In this document: positions 60,538 through 64,000 of the stretch, in pieces
Position numbering within the stretch: the first letter of the stretch is position 1
Layout of the letters: each line of letters opens with the position of its first letter
Assembly (NCBI RefSeq): GCF_021183825.1
Contig: NZ_CP089211.1
Coordinates: 806,001-870,000 of the forward strand
Source: Sinomicrobium kalidii
Lineage (GTDB): Bacteria; Bacteroidota; Bacteroidia; Flavobacteriales; Flavobacteriaceae
Reading direction: 5' to 3'
Length of the DNA: 64,000 bases
Made by a program: the position numbers and the translations under genes
The notes under the pieces: model-generated
Databases searched by the model: none
What the model was told of the DNA's origin: nothing
Seen by the model: the letters and a program-made list of their open reading frames with translations, nothing else

Positions 60538-61398
60538 TTATTTATTGAATACGATTTCTCTGTGGTATTCCACCAGGTTGTCGATAGGGCGCCGTAATAT
60601 CTTGCCCACCTTCAGACCGTTCTGCTCCATAACCTCGTGCAGTTCTTCCTGAAGATAAAAAGCAATACTGCCTATAAAATGCACAGGAACGGATTTTGCC
60701 TGTTCGTATTGCATGATACAGTTATCTATAAACAACTGCATTCCCTTTCTTATAAGCTTCTGGCTGTATTCGTGGTCCCGGTTTTCAATCACAAACCTTG
60801 CAAACGTGGCCAGGTAGGTATTCGGGTTGGGTTGCTTATAGAGGTTGTTTTTTATAATGTCCGCCTCAAGGTCATAGGCTTCGGAAAATTTGTGTGCCAG
60901 ATTTTGCGGCATCTTGTGATAATAGTAATCCCGGAGCAACTGACGGCCGAAATAGTTCCCGCTACAGTCATCCATAAGGATGTAACCCAGGGAGGTCACC
61001 TTCTGAAAAACCTCGCTGCCGTCATAATAACTACAATTAGAGCCTGTTCCCAGAATGCATACAATGGCATGTTCTCCCGGGGCAGCCGTAGCATGTATGG
61101 CCGCATAGGTATCTTCTTTTATAGAGACCTTGGCATTGACAAAAAAGTTCTTGAATATTTTGGTCAGGTAATTCTTCATGCGGTCGGTACCGCAGCCTGC
61201 CCCGTAAAAATACAGTTGTGTAACTTCCTTTTTGTTATTGCTAAGTTCAAAATTATTGGCCAGGCGTTCATCTATAATCTCCCGCGTAAGCACTTCCGGA
61301 CTCAACCCAAGTGTTTTTGTCAAAAACAGCTTGTTTCCGTCTTCATCCAGGGCTATCCAATCCGATTTTGTGGCTCCACTATCAACAATTAATATCAT
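60538..61398 (-). CDS. BadF/BadG-type ATPase, probable N-acetylglucosamine kinase
   Basis: 286 residues of the ASKHA fold: phosphate-1 loop ILIVDSGATKSDWIAL (~2-17), phosphate-2 CILGTGSNCSYYDG (~115-128) and a third loop LGYILMDDCSGNYFGRQL (~138-155). The closest family in Bacteroidota is the GlcNAc kinase used for recovered amino sugars. It is a cytoplasmic sugar kinase, separate from the gapA-pfkA pair upstream on the same strand. Confidence 0.86.
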   Translation of the reverse strand: MILIVDSGATKSDWIALDEDGNKLFLTKTLGLSPEVLTREIIDERLANNFELSNNKKEVTQLYFYGAGCGTDRMKNYLTKIFKNFFVNAKVSIKEDTYAAIHATAAPGEHAIVCILGTGSNCSYYDGSEVFQKVTSLGYILMDDCSGNYFGRQLLRDYYYHKMPQNLAHKFSEAYDLEADIIKNNLYKQPNPNTYLATFARFVIENRDHEYSQKLIRKGMQLFIDNCIMQYEQAKSVPVHFIGSIAFYLQEELHEVMEQNGLKVGKILRRPIDNLVEYHREIVFNK

Positions 61399-61500
61399 AT
61401 TCTCATTATTTATTAATAAAGAATGAACAAACAGAGAAAACCCGGTTTTCTATAAAAATACAAACTATTTTCTCTATTTGTTCTCTTTCACACTATCTTG

Positions 61501-62514
<1,014 letters not shown>

Positions 62515-62577
62515 TTATGTGATTTATTGTGATTTGCTTATTATTCATTTCAACTTCATTACAGGAATCCGGGCATA

Positions 62578-63564
62578 TCAGGTCGTCATGATATCCGACA
62601 CCCGCAACAGTTCCCTGTCTATTTCCGATTTTCCTTTTACCGCCTTGTCCAGTGGAGTTAATAATATTTTGTCTTCGGTAAATCCGACCATGTAATTGGA
62701 TTTTCCGTCCAGCAGGCTTTCTACTGCTTTAACTCCCATCCTGCTGGCCAGGACCCGGTCAAAGCATGTCGGCCTTCCTCCGCGCTGGATATGACCAAGA
62801 ACGGTAACCCTTACATCGTAATCCGGAAGGTTGCCTTCAACATATTCCTTGAGCTCAAAAACACTTTTCCCTATTTTATCACCTTCGGCCACGACCACGA
62901 TACTGGACGATTTTCCGGAGAGCCTGCTCCTTTCGAGGGATTCCAGCAACCGTTCCAGCCCGAGGTTCTCTTCGGGAATAAGTATTTCTTCGGCCCCCGC
63001 ACCAACACCGGTATTCAGGGCAATGTGCCCGGCATCCCTTCCCATAACTTCCACAAAGAACAGCCTGTTATGCGAAATGGCCGTATCCCTGATCTTGTCT
63101 ATGGCTTCCACTACCGTATTGAGTGCGGTGTCATATCCCAGGGTAAAGCTGGTGCCATAAATATCATTATCTATTGTTCCGGGGATTCCCATCACGGGAA
63201 AACCGAACTCTTCACTGAAGATCATCGCTCCCGTAAACGAACCGTCCCCTCCTATAACCACAAAGGCTTCTATCCCTTCCGACTTCAACCGTTCATAGGC
63301 CTTTTTCCTGCCTTCCTGCGAACGAAACTCATCAGACCTTGCAGATTTGAGGATAGTCCCTCCCCTGTTGATGATATTGTTCACACTACGGGCGTTCATC
63401 ACTTTGAAATCTCCTTCTATCATTCCCTGGTACCCCCTGTAAATGCCTATACATTCTGTATTAAAATATGCACAGGTCCGTACTACGGAACGGATGGCCG
63501 CATTCATCCCCGGAGAGTCTCCTCCCGAGGTTAAAACAGCGATCTTTTTTATATTGTCTGCCAT
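62578..63564 (-). CDS. pfkA: 6-phosphofructokinase
   Basis: 328 residues from the ATG at 63564 (MADNIKKIAV); a TTG 24 bases upstream would add eight residues not seen in the family. Substrate motifs: LTSGGDSPGMNAAIRSVVR (~11-29), GGDGSFTG (~104-111), PGTIDNDIYGTSFTLGYDTA (start ~128) and VEVMGRDAGHIA. Asp in the TIDND motif is the catalytic base. ATP-dependent, since the G-G-D-G-S motif is of that type. A -7-like TATCTTTG sits 22 bp upstream. Confidence 0.96.
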   Translation of the reverse strand: MADNIKKIAVLTSGGDSPGMNAAIRSVVRTCAYFNTECIGIYRGYQGMIEGDFKVMNARSVNNIINRGGTILKSARSDEFRSQEGRKKAYERLKSEGIEAFVVIGGDGSFTGAMIFSEEFGFPVMGIPGTIDNDIYGTSFTLGYDTALNTVVEAIDKIRDTAISHNRLFFVEVMGRDAGHIALNTGVGAGAEEILIPEENLGLERLLESLERSRLSGKSSSIVVVAEGDKIGKSVFELKEYVEGNLPDYDVRVTVLGHIQRGGRPTCFDRVLASRMGVKAVESLLDGKSNYMVGFTEDKILLTPLDKAVKGKSEIDRELLRVSDIMTT

Positions 63565-63585
63565 GAGCTTTGATTTAAAAGCTAC

Positions 63586-63593
63586 CAAAGATA
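63586..63593 (-). promoter_or_regulatory. Candidate -7 element of pfkA
   Basis: On the minus strand the bases read TATCTTTG, a perfect match to TAnnTTTG, 21 bp before the pfkA ATG. I could not recognise a good -33 element upstream, so confidence is low. The gap from 63594 to 63817 holds AT-rich sequence without a gene. Confidence 0.4.
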
Positions 63594-63817
63594 TTTAATA
63601 ATTCCTTACCTGAAAATCTTATTACGGATGTTTAGGTATTTCTAACGTTTTCGTTAAAAACTTTTAACTTTCACACCTCATTATTTAACACCGGAAGCCA
63701 ATCTTGACTTTATTACTGCCATTTCGGTAATTTTTTTTGCTTGTAAACAACGCTTTCCTCCGTAATGCCTCCCGATAATTTTCTTCAGGAAAATAATACT
63801 GTTTTGTGCCTACAATT

Positions 63818-63851
63818 CAAAAATCCGCCTGCTGAAAACAGACAGGCGGAT
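63818..63851 (-). terminator. Terminator of the gene at the right edge
   Basis: ATCCGCCTG (63823-63831) pairs with CAGGCGGAT (63843-63851). On the minus strand the stem is followed by a T-run (RC of 63818-63822). It ends the transcript of the gene that stops at 63883. Confidence 0.85.
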
Positions 63852-63882
63852 CCGAACGTAATGATTACTAAACTGAAAAACA

Positions 63883-64000
63883 CTAAAAATGATATCTCTT
63901 AAATGCTTCTATAGCTTCATATTCTGCCAGTCCAAGGGTATCATAGAGCCGTGCCGTGTTCTTATTTCTTTCTTCGGCCCGTACCCAGAACTCCCTGGAA
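63883..64000 (-). CDS. 3' end of a GNAT-like gene, cut by the window edge
   Basis: Only the last 38 codons are present, ending with TAG at 63883-63885. The visible residues include REFWVRAEERNKNTARLYDT followed by LGLAEYEAIEAF and KRYHF. The N-x-x-T/A-x-x-L-Y-x-x-L-G pattern is characteristic of the C-terminal part of GNAT acetyltransferases, so this family is likely. The rest and the start lie outside the window. Confidence 0.5.
   Translation of the reverse strand, partial: SREFWVRAEERNKNTARLYDTLGLAEYEAIEAFKRYHF

Overview
The window comes from a Bacteroidota genome, almost certainly a member of the Flavobacteriaceae. The signs are a SusC/SusD pair, many lipoproteins with N-terminal lipoboxes, a short (287 aa) principal sigma factor, promoters of the TAnnTTTG type, BshA (bacillithiol), a NagZ-beta-lactamase fusion, and compact intergenic regions with little Shine-Dalgarno sequence. 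I do not assign a genus. No tRNA, rRNA, CRISPR array or insertion sequence was seen.

Layout. 1-1.3 kb: 3' part of pnp with a strong terminator. 1.4-16.3 kb: a polysaccharide utilisation locus entirely on the minus strand. A membrane-spanning propeller/Y_Y_Y/LuxR-HTH regulator is followed by SusC, SusD, a GH144-like (glucoamylase-family) lipoprotein, a sulfatase, a metallophosphoesterase, an alpha/beta hydrolase and a GH3 beta-glucosidase. 16.5-25.1 kb: housekeeping and mixed genes (rpoD-type sigma factor, rpe, a cysteine-rich lipoprotein, a second sulfatase, an exonuclease/GIY-YIG fusion, DoxX, an overlapping MarR and GNAT pair, an SRPBCC protein and a pyrimidine-dimer glycosylase-like protein).

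25.2-42.7 kb: a complete nitrate/nitrite assimilation island. On the plus strand are nirB, nirD, a DUF4202 protein, a NarX-like sensor kinase, a NarL-like response regulator, a NarK-type transporter, a nitrate reductase fused to its own flavoprotein diaphorase and [2Fe-2S] domain, and an unusual sulfite/nitrite-reductase-fold protein ending in rubredoxin. On the minus strand are cofactor genes: moaC-moaB fusion, siroheme methyltransferase and mobA. An outer-membrane porin closes the island. The promoters of nirB, narK and the porin share a 16-bp inverted repeat (TAAGTA-N4-TACTTA) whose last two bases are the first two of the -7 element. A second palindrome (ATACGTAT core) lies 18 bp upstream in two of them and overlaps the response-regulator promoter. 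This looks like an undescribed two-box nitrate regulon and is the most interesting signal in the window.

42.8-64 kb: cell-envelope and central metabolism genes. These are a bifunctional penicillin-binding protein, an M14 carboxypeptidase, bshA, a NagZ-beta-lactamase fusion, a conserved 161-aa protein, an orphaned antitoxin beside a truncated ParE/RelE toxin, two Fe-S oxidoreductase components with a HAD protein between them, an MlaD protein, an N-acetylmuramoyl-L-alanine amidase, LptD, RidA, a BadF-type GlcNAc kinase, gapA and pfkA. The 3' end of a GNAT-like gene runs off the right edge.
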